A stretch of 64,000 nucleotides of DNA from positions 41,327,464 to 41,391,463 of the forward strand of contig NC_085138.1 in assembly GCF_035046485.1 (NCBI RefSeq). The letters are read 5' to 3'. Shown one piece after another: positions 54,961 to 64,000 of this stretch. The DNA comes from Aedes albopictus (Eukaryota; Arthropoda; Insecta; Diptera; Culicidae). The notes under the pieces were generated by a model. The model did no database searches. It saw nothing but the letters and a program-made list of their open reading frames with translations, and was not told where the DNA came from. The position numbers were made by a program, and so were the translations under genes. Position 1 is the first letter of the stretch; every line of letters begins with the position of its first letter.

Positions 54961-56704
54961 CATTTCCAACGGGGACCGCAGGAATCGCAGACTAATCCGA
55001 CAATGTACAGAGGTTCTCACAACATTTCTCACGTAACATCCCTAAAGCTTACTTAACCCGTTAACGCCCAAGGTGTCCCACAATTTATATTTTTGAATAA
55101 ATTTGTTATCAAAGGTCAAGTTCCAATAAAATAAGCATGATTTGCGTTGCGTTGCGTGGTAACGGAACTGTCATGTTAAAACTGTAATAATTCTATTATA
55201 ATTACTTATGGAATGCCATTTGAAAAGGAACAGCTATCTAAACAGGAGGTTGAGGTAAAAAAGACGTGAGAACTTCCATAGTTCCAATCAAATAAGCATT
55301 ATTTGGCGTAAAAAATTGAAGTTTATGGTGTAGTTCCAAAACATTCTTCAATGTAGGTCCTCAATATCTGATAATTTTCTCAAGTTCTATTTCAGCACAA
55401 CTTCTACGCTATTGTTATATTGTGATTCGTATAGATACAATACAGCTCCATACAAATGAGAGAGATAATAACTACTCAAAAAGATTAGAAAAAGGACTTA
55501 TAAATTGGGGCAGAAATCTAACCCGATCAACGCTTAAAAGTATGCATGGCCCTTGTAACTTCATGTAGTTTCAACAGCAGTGTTCAAGATTTTTCAAGTT
55601 TAATTTTCTATAATAAATTAAATAAAGAGTACTAACTTTGTGCAGCATAATCAAACATTAAAGTACTGTAGAAGTTACATTCTACACAGATAATGATTTT
55701 TGATAAAGCATGATATTATAGCTCAATCTACCATTCCATGGCGTCAGATATTCATTTTTAAGTTCTACAGAATCTACACGCAGAAAAATGACGCATGTTT
55801 GAATTGATAAAACGCATGGTTGATTTTCAAACTGAGTATTTACTTACTCCAAAGTTATATTTCTTTGTTCTTACTTAGTGTTTATAGATTGAAACAACCA
55901 AATACCATCATTCCATATAACGTTAGAAACTTCATTTGTTTCTACAAACTGGGGACCACAAACAGGGCCTGGAAGCACTCACACATCTTTAAAATTCTTA
56001 CCTCAACTTCGTCACAACGAGGAAGGTGTAGCAAATCCATCACCGCAACTTCCAAGTGCAGTCTTGGCCGTGATGGATAACGCGCAGGTATACTCAAGAC
56101 AGCATCCACAAAACGTTGGTCGGTTTCGCCTTTTTGTCTTTTTTTTTTATCCGGTCTACTTTCCATCCGCTTGTCGAGTGTCCAAAAATAGATTTCCGAG
56201 CTGCCGCAGGAGCTGCCGTCACCAACACAATCACATTCTGGCTTTGTTAGTTGCAAAAGTGCTGTCGTTTGAAACAATCCATTATTTTATGTTGAAACTA
56301 CAAAATCTTAGTTTGGACTTACAAACTGTCAAAAATTGCGTCAAATGAAAATATTTGTATTATCAAACAATGAAACAGTTTAGTTTAAACTAGAAATCAG
56401 TTTGTCGCTATAGCAAACTGAAAAATCGGTTAATTTGAGCTGGAATTTAATTGTGTTTACAATTTCCCTGGCCAAGTTCGCAGGGGTTGACGGTATTAAA
56501 GTGAAGGCGTTTCATTTTGATTATTGTAATGCAGTGTTCTTTAGTGAAACATATCACCTTTTTAACACTTTAATGCGCCTCCAACGGCTCATCACGAACC
56601 GGCTGCTGCAGATGGAGTATGGCTGATCATATGCATCAGACATGCTTGATAAACAGGAGGAACCGCCGGGGCTCAGTAGAGTCTATTCCCAAGCAATAGT
56701 TCCA
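54961..56704. other. No gene recognised; one GC-richer island
   Basis: Mostly AT-rich. About 55.93-56.25 kb is GC-richer and open on both strands (minus 55942-56277, 111 codons); I see no domain and no clear codon signature, so it is not called a gene. Confidence 0.4.
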
Positions 56705-56806
56705 AGTCGGTTGGATTTGAAAAGGTTTTGATGATCGTTACAAATCCTAATAAAAGTATTATAGGATTTGTGACAGGTTTTGGAAACCTTTTACAGCCAT
56801 CTGACT
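56705..56806. mobile_element. Small foldback element, about 102 bp
   Basis: Two imperfect arms of about 44 bp (AGTCGGTTGG... with the inverse ...CCATCTGACT) meet at ACAAATCCTAATAAAAGTAT followed by TATAGGATTTGT. An RNA copy would form one hairpin. No target duplication identified. Confidence 0.55.
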
Positions 56807-57894
56807 TCAAAATGTTGTTTGGGCTCTATTTCCCACGTTTCTCGGTTGATTTTTATTACATAGTAATTTATTAATGTCATAGTCGCTTTTTCGAATTTTT
56901 ACAATGTTAGTTGGTCATATTTTCTTTAAATAAAGCAATAAAAATCGACCGAAGAATCAATAGTTGGAAGGAGATTTGCAGCACTTAATTGTGCTGATAG
57001 ATTTGAAGCTAACGTGCGAACACTTAAACGCATTGTTGACGTCAATGCGTTCGGACAAAAACTGACTGCTTTATATTAACTGAACAACGTTACTTGTGTA
57101 TGACTAGGTTGACATTTCTAGGCTACGCTTGAGAAAATGACATGGGTCATCTATTTAGGTAGGACCGATAGGACAATTGAACGAATTTGAATATTTTTAA
57201 TAGTATTTGTAGCGTAATGAAAGTTGACATGAAATCTTTATTATTTTAAAATTTTATTCCAATCAACTGACCAACTTGGCGTATTTTTGATTATCTCTTA
57301 GATGTTCAGTTACATGTTTCTGTGGATTTTGGACCGATGACAATTTAAGGACACAAGAGATGAACACAAGTAGAAAACGATTAGCGAAATCAAGAAAACA
57401 ATTTGACACAGGATCGACTATATTTTAACATACAGGGTTCGATAGATTCGATGAAAAAAAAAACAACATACGACAATTGACTTAACGAGGAGAAATACAT
57501 ATTTATCCATACCACAAAATCAAACAAGGAGACAAACACAAACCGTGTGACCATAACACTACATAGGCAAATCCTGACTGACTGACCAATTGAAAATTTT
57601 CCAATCTTCTACCGTATCTTTCTGAGTCAGTTGCAACAGTGTCTTAATGGATATCATTTTCCGCGTACGGCTGGCAAACTGCTTCTGAAAGATTACGTAC
57701 TCTTTTCTATCTTCAGGTCTAGTGTAGAGGTTTCAACTCTATTCAGAGTGCAGCTAGAAACCTAGCAAAAAAAAAATGTAATTGTGTTTACAATTTATTT
57801 CTCTGCGTGTACTCATGAAGCCCGATCGATAGATACCCATATTGCATAGAATCCGAAGCAGCAGTGCCGTTAAATAGCATACATTCTGGAGTTT
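56807..57894. other. No gene or repeat recognised
   Basis: AT-rich sequence with no paired termini, arrays or domain-bearing frames seen. Confidence 0.45.
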
Positions 57895-58140
57895 TGGCCG
57901 CCATCTTGAATTCCAATACCCCTACTACCACTTCAATATCCTAAGGAATGTGTATTCCAAATTTGATTGGATTTTCTTGACGCATTCCAGAGTTATGCCG
58001 GGACATACCTATACATACATAGGGGCCATCCATATACCACGTGGACAACTTTGATGGGGGAGGGATTCAAGAAAAGTCCACGCTTGTCCACGGAAACGGA
58101 AGTGGGGATCTGCCAAATGTCCACGTGGACAACACTGATA
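57895..58140. repeat. Fragments of two dispersed repeats
   Basis: 57898 carries GCCGCCATCTTGAATTCC, a unit-like piece of the 13.8-kb satellite. 58021-58135 carries AGGGGCCATCCATATACCAC, with CCACGTGGACAA near both 58038 and 58121 and CTTGTCCACG between, a repeat I recall as common in mosquitoes. Confidence 0.5.
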
Positions 58141-58189
58141 CTAAAATTAAGAAACAAACATACACTAACGAAACAAATAATAATAATAA

Positions 58190-58330
58190 GTAATGTTCGA
58201 AACAATTTCCGCAGCATCTCCCGGAGTAACTTTTGGAAAGAATCCTGAGAAATTGAAAAAAAGTCCGGAGGAGTTGCAAGATGAAATTCCAGGAGAAAAT
58301 TTTTGGTGAATTTCGGTAGAATACTCATAG
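58190..58330. repeat. GGAATTCC-type repeat, short patch
   Basis: About ten short units of the AGGAGTTGC / GAAATTCCAGGAG kind. Confidence 0.45.
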
Positions 58331-58890
58331 GAACTTATCATAAGCAAAAGCTTGTATTAGCATCAAGCGAGTCGCACAAATTCGTAGGTGTTACAGTCCT
58401 AGAATGAGAGGCGCCTACCAGACGGGACACGCTATGTCTTTGGGAAGCATTATGAAAATCGAATGTGCCTCAAATGTTATTCCCTAGGATCGTAGCTTTG
58501 GACCTCCAGTTGCAGAATCTGTGCGGTTCGAAATATTTCATCTTGGGTTTTTTGATATTCATGATTTTTTTTCCTATTTTTTCATACAAATATCGAAAAA
58601 AAGTCATTTTAAGGTCAATTTCATCCCATATAAAAATGTATGGGAAAACCCAAGATGGATTATTTTAAACCACACATTTCATGAATCTAGAGGTAAAAAA
58701 ATATGGTTCTAGCGAATAAATTTTGAGGTACATTTACTTTTCATAATACTTCCCTTTGGACGTAGCGTGGGGGAGTCTGTTACCAAAGCACACATATTTA
58801 GGACTGATATCTGACTCTACGACAAGATCGAAGCAATCCGGTTGAGCTCTCCTAAGAACTTCCAAAAAAAATCTCTTTTAAAAGAATTCC
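58331..58890. other. No gene recognised
   Basis: AT-rich; frames at 58465-58712 have no domain. Ends in AAGAATTCCT just before the SINE head. Confidence 0.4.
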
Positions 58891-59298
58891 TGCTGGGGCC
58901 CGTGGCGTAATTGGTCATACGTTTGCTTCATAAGCAGATGGTCATGGGTTCGATCCCAGCCCCGGCACTATCGTCAGTTGTTCTTTCCCCCTGAGAGCAG
59001 TTGACACTGACCCTCAAACGAACCCAGATACTTGGACATCGGCGAACGGCAACCCAGATACTTGGACATCGGCAGGAATAACCAACAGCCACGCATCAAC
59101 ATCCTCTTGCTCATCATTCTACCATGATAGGGTAGAAAGTGAAAGCAGCGCAACGGCAATCAGTTCGATATAGTACAATTAGAATAGAATGTATTAAGGT
59201 GTTGTACAAAGTGTAAGTACAGCTTCCAATTGGAATCGCTCACAAAGTGCCCTAGTGGACAAAAGAGCTATAAATTAGGTTAAGTGATTGAAGAATAC
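58891..59298 (+). mobile_element. SINE-like element with initiator/Met-tRNA-like head
   Basis: The head has an A box (TGGCGTAATTGG, 58903-58914), a B box (GGTTCGATCCC, 58947-58957), an 8-bp end stem (TGCTGGGG with CCCCGGCA) and an anticodon arm with loop TTCATAA, which would carry CAT (Met). A few extra bases after the 5' stem and one missing base in the T arm rule out a working tRNA. The body contains a 23-bp exact duplication 30 bp apart (59021 and 59051). AAGAATTCCT flanks at 58882-58891 and 59299-59308; it could be a target duplication but the motif is common in this window. Confidence 0.65.
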
Positions 59299-59299
59299 A

Positions 59300-59640
59300 A
59301 GAATTCCTCAATAAATGTCCCGGAAAATATTCGAAAGATTTCTTGAAGAAACAGTTTTCTCAAAAATTTTCGAAGCAACTTTTGAAGATTTTACGATGGA
59401 TCTTCCAGAAAAATCCGTGAAAACCATTTTAGAAAAATTTACAAAGGTACTTTCGAAAAACTTCCGGGAGAAACTCCTGACAGAATTCCCTGGGAAACTT
59501 CAGGAAGATTTGCCAGAAAAAATACAGGAAAAGAATGTAGAAATACCGCAGCATTTCTTGGAAGAATCCTCAGAAAAACTTCCGATAGAATCCCCAATGG
59601 AGTTTCTGCAAGAAATCCACTGAAACTCCTAGAGTAAATC
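59300..59640. repeat. GGAATTCC-type repeat block
   Basis: AAGAATTCCTC, GAAGATTT and CAGAAAAACTTCC-type units. A 102-codon open frame (59315-59623, ATG start) is composed wholly of these units and is not called. Confidence 0.6.
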
Positions 59641-60999
59641 TTGGTAGAAGTCTTTCATTGTGTTAGAATTACGTAAAATAAACTTCTATACAACCAAAAC
59701 TTGCGCTGTCGTAACTGTTATATAATATGTGTGTTTTTTGGGTAGGCAGCCAATCTCTTAACTTTAATCATCTAGAACGCTTAAAATAGGATGTGTCCAA
59801 AATACATTGCATGGTTTCTACTGTTAATTTATTTGGGTCACCTGACGAACTACATGGGGATGCAGTGCGATTGCATACTTGGAGGCGTATTCTGTGGGTC
59901 TGGCGATATTTCCTCGATTTTAACAAAAACTGTAATAGTTATCAAAATAGATGCCTGTTAAGCGGAGAAATTTGATTATTTGTAAGGAAATATTTGTTTA
60001 TTTTTGCTACTTCCATAATTTAGCAGCCTAAGCATTGAGATAATTGCCCTGTCCAAATTATATATACCAAATATGTCAAAAAAAAAAAACAAATATTCGA
60101 TGTCCAAAATGCAATTCTTATAGGCGATCGGAATTTGAGATTTTTACAGCTTTAAATGTTTTCGTTAAGGTTTTTGTCACCAGGAACGCAAAGTACAATT
60201 ATATTATAATCGTATTGGTAACTTTGCAAAATAATCAATTGCTTTCTAAGGAAGCTAGGGGACGATTTTTTCAACGTTGTCCTCAGCCTGTCCAAAATAC
60301 ATGAATTACCCTAATTCTGCATATTGGTGTGTGTGTGTGTTATATAGCTGGTTACACAGATGAAAAATATTCTATTTGATTTGTTATTCAGCCTCTATAT
60401 ATTGCTGATTAAAGAGGTTAAACAAGCCATTGTTCAGAATATTCAGCTGTCGTTGTGTTCAGCCATTGACACCATTAACCAGCTATTGTTTAGCTAATAC
60501 TCTCACTGTTCAGCATTCATCGTTACTTGGCCGTGCCGCATGCCAAAAGTCTAGCGACTATAACAGTAGCAAGACATGATAGAGATACGGAAACAGTACT
60601 GCGGCGAACACGAAGAATAGTTACATGGAAGGCCAAGGCAGTGACACGCAAGGAGCAAATAAGGATACAATATGAACTAAACGCATCAAGTTGGATCAGT
60701 AGCTTGCAAAATAGTAATCACTGACGTGTGCAATCATTTTAAGTTCAATTTTTGAATTTCGGGATATGGTTTCGATAATGGATTGAAAACATCGATTACC
60801 ATCTTGCAATCACTATATAACCATACAAATACGAATTTTCAACCGCATGTTTGTCGTTCATCTAAATCTATTAAATTTTGCATCATGTTTACTGGGTTCA
60901 GCACAGCTGAACTCGCTATCGTGAAAATCCAATACTGCCATCGCATCGGATCAGATTGTTCAGTTGTTTACTAGTTGCAATGTTGAAACAACACCAAAC
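59641..60999. other. No gene recognised; short (GT)n run
   Basis: AT-rich with a (GT)n tract at about 60327-60340. No domain-bearing frame or paired termini seen. Confidence 0.45.
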
Positions 61000-61954
61000 T
61001 GAGCGTAAAATAGCTCTCGTCGAGAGTGACTTCCGCCCACCCAGGTGGACCAGGTAATAATCATCCCGAACTCTCTCTCTCTGGTTGAACCATTTGGCAC
61101 ACAAGCACCAAAATTTTCGATTACAAAATTCCTCACCGACGCACGGGACAGAGGGAGTCAGTCGTAAATGAGTTGGACCGCATCCTTCCGACGACCCCCG
61201 GAATCTACCGGGCGGCCGTTCGAAACGAGGAATTCAATTAATTTCACCGACTCGACAACGCGGCACGGGTGGCATGTGTTCCACCGGCCAGGTCGGGCCA
61301 GGTTCCGAGTATATTTTGGAGGGAAACGCCCGATCGACGTTCCGGCAGCCAGCGTTCCACCGCGCTTAATGAGAAGTTTTGCGGTCGCCGAGTAGAATTT
61401 TCCCAAATTAATTACTGCATTCTGTTGGACGATGCGTGCGATTGACCATTTTATGGGCGTTTTCAGGGCGTGTGTGCTTACGGTGCATTTTCCGGTCCTA
61501 CCAAACGGATCTACCTAGGAATTTGCATTCTCCGAAGCACAATACCTGTCATTCGTTTTGGAAAACATAACCGCAAAGGGTGGGAGAGAGGTGTTCAATA
61601 ATATTTTGGATGAATTAACAACATATTTTGTAACGTTTCTTTAATATCAAGGAATTTGCCATTGCGAAGTAAGTAAGACCATATCAATCGGATCATATTC
61701 TAGTAGGCCCTGTATGAAGGTTGCATATCACACCACCCTCCCTCTACCAGCGTGTGTTTTGTCCGTATAATTCCTCCGTAAAGAAGTGGGTTGCCACAAA
61801 ATTAAACGACCCACATTCCAAACTGGACCATAAATCTCCAGTGTGGATCCAACATTTGAACAACGATGAGCAACAAACCCTTCTCTAGATTATCGCCCAT
61901 TGATTGGCACCTAGCGATACGGGGTGGTGTGGCCATTTTTATTCCAGTACACTG
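61000..61954. other. Complex low-repeat sequence, no gene recognised
   Basis: 61.0-61.6 kb is GC-rich and repeat-free, with open frames on both strands (61158-61406) and no recognisable domain. Candidate single-copy or conserved non-coding DNA. Confidence 0.4.
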
Positions 61955-62440
61955 AAACCTCCATTTAGGTAGTATCAATTTAGGTAAAATTTATTTATGT
62001 CCCTACATTTAGGTAACATTATCTAAATAGAATTTGATTGTGTTCAGGGCAGTTGGAGTACTCAACCAACCTTATCTGGGTTTACGGGAAAAAGCAGAAT
62101 CAATAGTTAAGGGACGTATACGGTGTTTAAAGGTTAAAAGTTTGGGAGTATCCGAGAACTCCCTGGAGTTTGAGTCATCTGTTCTACAAGCGTAATCAGT
62201 GATCTTTTGGAGCATTATGAATATTTATGCTTACACAACCTATGTGTTGTCAAGTGGTGAGATTGTTGTCAGTTTGAGGATCTCCAACAACTTCCTTGCG
62301 TATAGATCATCGGATCTACCAATGATTCTTTAAGGTTCTCCAAGAACTCCCTTGAGTACAGGTCATCGAATCTACGAGGGCTACTGATTGTATCTAAGAG
62401 CATTAGGAATGAGGTTTATACTCACACAGCCCCAGGCATC
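61955..62440. repeat. Dispersed repeat related to 11455-11720, with an internal tandem
   Basis: It starts near TACACTGAAACCTCCATTTA (an inverse-related CTAAATGGAGGTTGTGG is at 13107). It shares GAATTTGATTGTGTTCAGGG and CATCGGATCTAC with the 11.5-kb copy. Within it, a unit of roughly 200 bp is repeated: GAACTCCCTGGAGT...CTTACACAACC and GAACTCCCTTGAGT...CTCACACAGCC. Confidence 0.5.
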
Positions 62441-62509
62441 TATATTCAATCAAGTGGCGGATTCGGGACCGTTCTTTTCTTGATCAGCCTAGATAGCTGT
62501 GTAGTGTCG

Positions 62510-63003
62510 GTTGTAGCTATTGTCTCAATTGGCTAAGGATAACACTACGAACCGCCTGATCCAGTGGTAGGAGTTCACTAACCAGGTGACCCCTTATTCA
62601 AGGTGTTATGCGGCTTTATGCTTACCGTGCCTAGGAATGAATGGTTAGGGGGGTCTAATAAAATCTTAACCGACAATGGAGCCTGTGGAGTACCAGGGCG
62701 CCCTCCACAGTATGTTGAACTTACTGCGCTTACTGGAGCAATGGTGCAGTGGACCCTGTGTTTCTCCGAGTCTATCGGCTGCCCTTCTTTAGTCTCACTT
62801 GAGGCTAAATAAGGGCGGGATTATGAAGATGTTGTTAATTAGTTTAAATTTTCACCTATATGGTTTCGCATTATGCGATTTACACTGTGTACTCTGTGTA
62901 TCCTCGCTTTTGGCGTTTTCCAATTGAAACCGATCTGGTTTTGTTGCTGCTGTTCTTTATTGTGCTGTTATTGCGAAGAGTTTAATCTTGCCTAGTTTGG
63001 GTA
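62510..63003 (+). mobile_element. Leader of an R1/Loa-type LINE
   Basis: It is matched by the fragment at 27605-27790 and lies directly upstream of the endonuclease frame. A hairpin can form (CGCCTG 62553-62558 with CAGGTG 62583-62588), with an inner stem (AGTG 62563-62566 with CACT 62576-62579). The equivalent stem exists in the other copy with different bases. No ORF1 was recognised. Confidence 0.65.
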
Positions 63004-64000
63004 GTGGCTACGGTTAGGATAGCTCAGATCAGTCTTCAGCATAAAAGAACAGCAACAATCAATCTTTGCAGCCTTATGCAAAATGGTACAGCCCAAGTGG
63101 CCTTGGTCCAAGAACCTTATTTCCGTAAGGGGAATTTCTATCTAGGAAACCTTGTGAACCCGGTGTTTGCTACTTTCAGTAAACATGAAATGGCAAACTC
63201 GCGTGTCATGCCTCGAGCCTGTGTGCTTGTCAACAACGCAATAGTTGCTACACTCATCTCTGAACTAACCACCAGAGATGTATGTGCTATCACAATAGAT
63301 GTATCTTTTGGAAACCTCAACAGGAAATACGTCTATTGTTTGGTTTATTTATCGCATGATGAACCATCCCCTACGGATGCTTTCAAACAAGTCATCGCAT
63401 ACTGTACTTCAAAAGGCTTTCCGCTAATTGTTGGCAGTGATGCTAATGCTCACCATATCATCTCAGGCAGCTCAGACATTAACTTGAGAGGCTCCAGTTT
63501 GATGGAGTTCTTAAGTAGTACAGATCTTGCATTACTTAACATAGGCAACCGCCCAACCTTCATGGTATCTGCTAGAGAGGAAGTGTTAGACATAACGCTT
63601 TGCTCTAGTAGAATTAGTTACGAGCTGACCAATTGGCATGTGTCAGATGAAGAATCTTTATCTGACCATCGCTACATCTTTTTTGAACATTTAAATGTTA
63701 CTTCGCAAACAATTGCGTTTCAGGAATCCCCGGTCTACAAACTGGGATCTTTTTGTTGATTTGGTTGCGGCCAAATTTCATGGATACTCACAATCAATTG
63801 ACACTCCAAGTGATTTATATGATGCCGTTGATACAATAACGACCTTCATCATGGAAGCTTTTGAAGAAGCAAGCCCTCTACGGTATGTGAAGAATGAAGA
63901 TCACAAGAGGAACCCCTTGGTGGAACTCTGAAATGGCGAAACTCAGGAAACAATGTAGAAAGAGTTGGAACAGACGACGTTCGGCTGAATCGGAGGCTTT
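63004..64000 (+). pseudogene. R1/Loa-type LINE endonuclease and start of RT, frameshifted, runs off the window
   Basis: The apurinic-type endonuclease cuts the target site for the LINE. Motifs in order: RIAQISLQHKRTATINLC at the start, ALVQEPYF with the catalytic Glu (about residue 40), VGSDANAHH (about 145), EVLDITLCSS (about 195) and SDHRYIFFEH (about 222). The first frame ends at 63759, but homology passes into a second frame near 63720 (63695-63931, NPRSTNWDLFVDLVAAKF) and into a third near 63905 giving RGTPWWNSEMAKLRKQCRKS, a stretch diagnostic of this LINE group. Two frameshifts make it non-functional here. The frame opens at GTG (GTGGCTACG), perhaps a mutated ATG. The RT lies beyond 64000. 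Confidence 0.9.

Noticed and set aside
55942..56277. 111-codon minus-strand frame in a GC-richer island
   Set aside because: No recognisable domain, overlapping plus-strand frame of similar length, no splice or promoter context.
58882..59308. AAGAATTCCT as a certain target duplication for the 58.9-kb SINE
   Set aside because: The motif is common in the surrounding GGAATTCC-type repeats, so it is kept only as a possibility.
59315..59623. 102-codon frame with ATG start and a charged, helical-looking peptide
   Set aside because: Composed wholly of GGAATTCC-type repeat units, like frames in the other blocks.
61158..61406. Overlapping 75- and 82-codon frames on opposite strands
   Set aside because: Typical of GC-rich non-coding DNA; neither shows a domain.

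Overview
The window reads as non-coding, transposon-dense DNA of a culicine mosquito, most likely Aedes. This rests on recalled repeat families, not a database search: a SINE near 20.1 kb with a tRNA-like head, a body typical of the Feilai group and an (AAG)n tail; several copies of an RTE-like LINE; a BEL/Pao LTR element; and many short TA-flanked inverted-repeat elements. I find no host protein-coding gene, rRNA or intact tRNA gene. Nearly every long open frame belongs to a mobile element or is an artefact of tandem repeats.

Layout. 0-10 kb: an 8-bp satellite of about 85 units (961-1645), a TA-flanked MITE (4369-4691), and blocks of a degenerate TCAGGGG-type repeat that switch strand (G-rich to C-rich) near 7.31 and 9.12 kb. 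10-16 kb: two MITEs, a 136-bp tandem satellite (about 12.0-12.87 kb) whose units recur at 15.6-15.96 kb, and a second satellite of about 140 bp (13.79-14.56 kb). 16.17-18.45 kb: a TA-flanked element with arms of about 360 bp and a core of 31-bp minisatellite. 19.7-20.3 kb: a LINE fragment, a palindromic MITE and a SINE lined up. 20.56-25.9 kb: a long GGAATTCC-rich repeat block holding a 254-bp Helitron and a tRNA-like relic.

27.6-34.3 kb: a LINE leader fragment, a 1.5-kb TA-flanked element with a nested TTAA-flanked MITE, a young 5'-truncated RTE-like LINE with an intact 791-codon frame and 14-bp target duplication (30055-32487), and a 1.6-kb element with doubled termini. 35.3-44.5 kb: a decayed BEL/Pao element (gag zinc knuckle, protease, RT, integrase remnants) interrupted by at least two insertions, one of 5.8 kb that itself holds hAT, mariner-like and tandem-terminus elements. 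46-50 kb: a tRNA-derived SINE with a 13-bp duplication, a TA-flanked MITE, and a 3'-truncated, frameshifted second copy of the RTE-like LINE. 52-59.6 kb: further MITEs, a diverged hAT relative, an RT scrap, repeat blocks and a Met-tRNA-like SINE. 62.5-64 kb: a LINE of the R1/Loa type runs off the right edge, with leader and endonuclease visible.

Between these lie islands of about 0.5-1.3 kb of more complex, less repetitive sequence (about 1.7-3.0, 9.6-10.3, 18.5-19.65, 26.5-27.4, 45.2-46.0, 52.7-53.3, 55.9-56.3 and 61.0-61.6 kb). They may be what remains of the original intergenic or intronic DNA. The genes do not form a pathway; the history is one of nested insertions. The only intact long coding frame is the 30.1-32.5 kb LINE reverse transcriptase.
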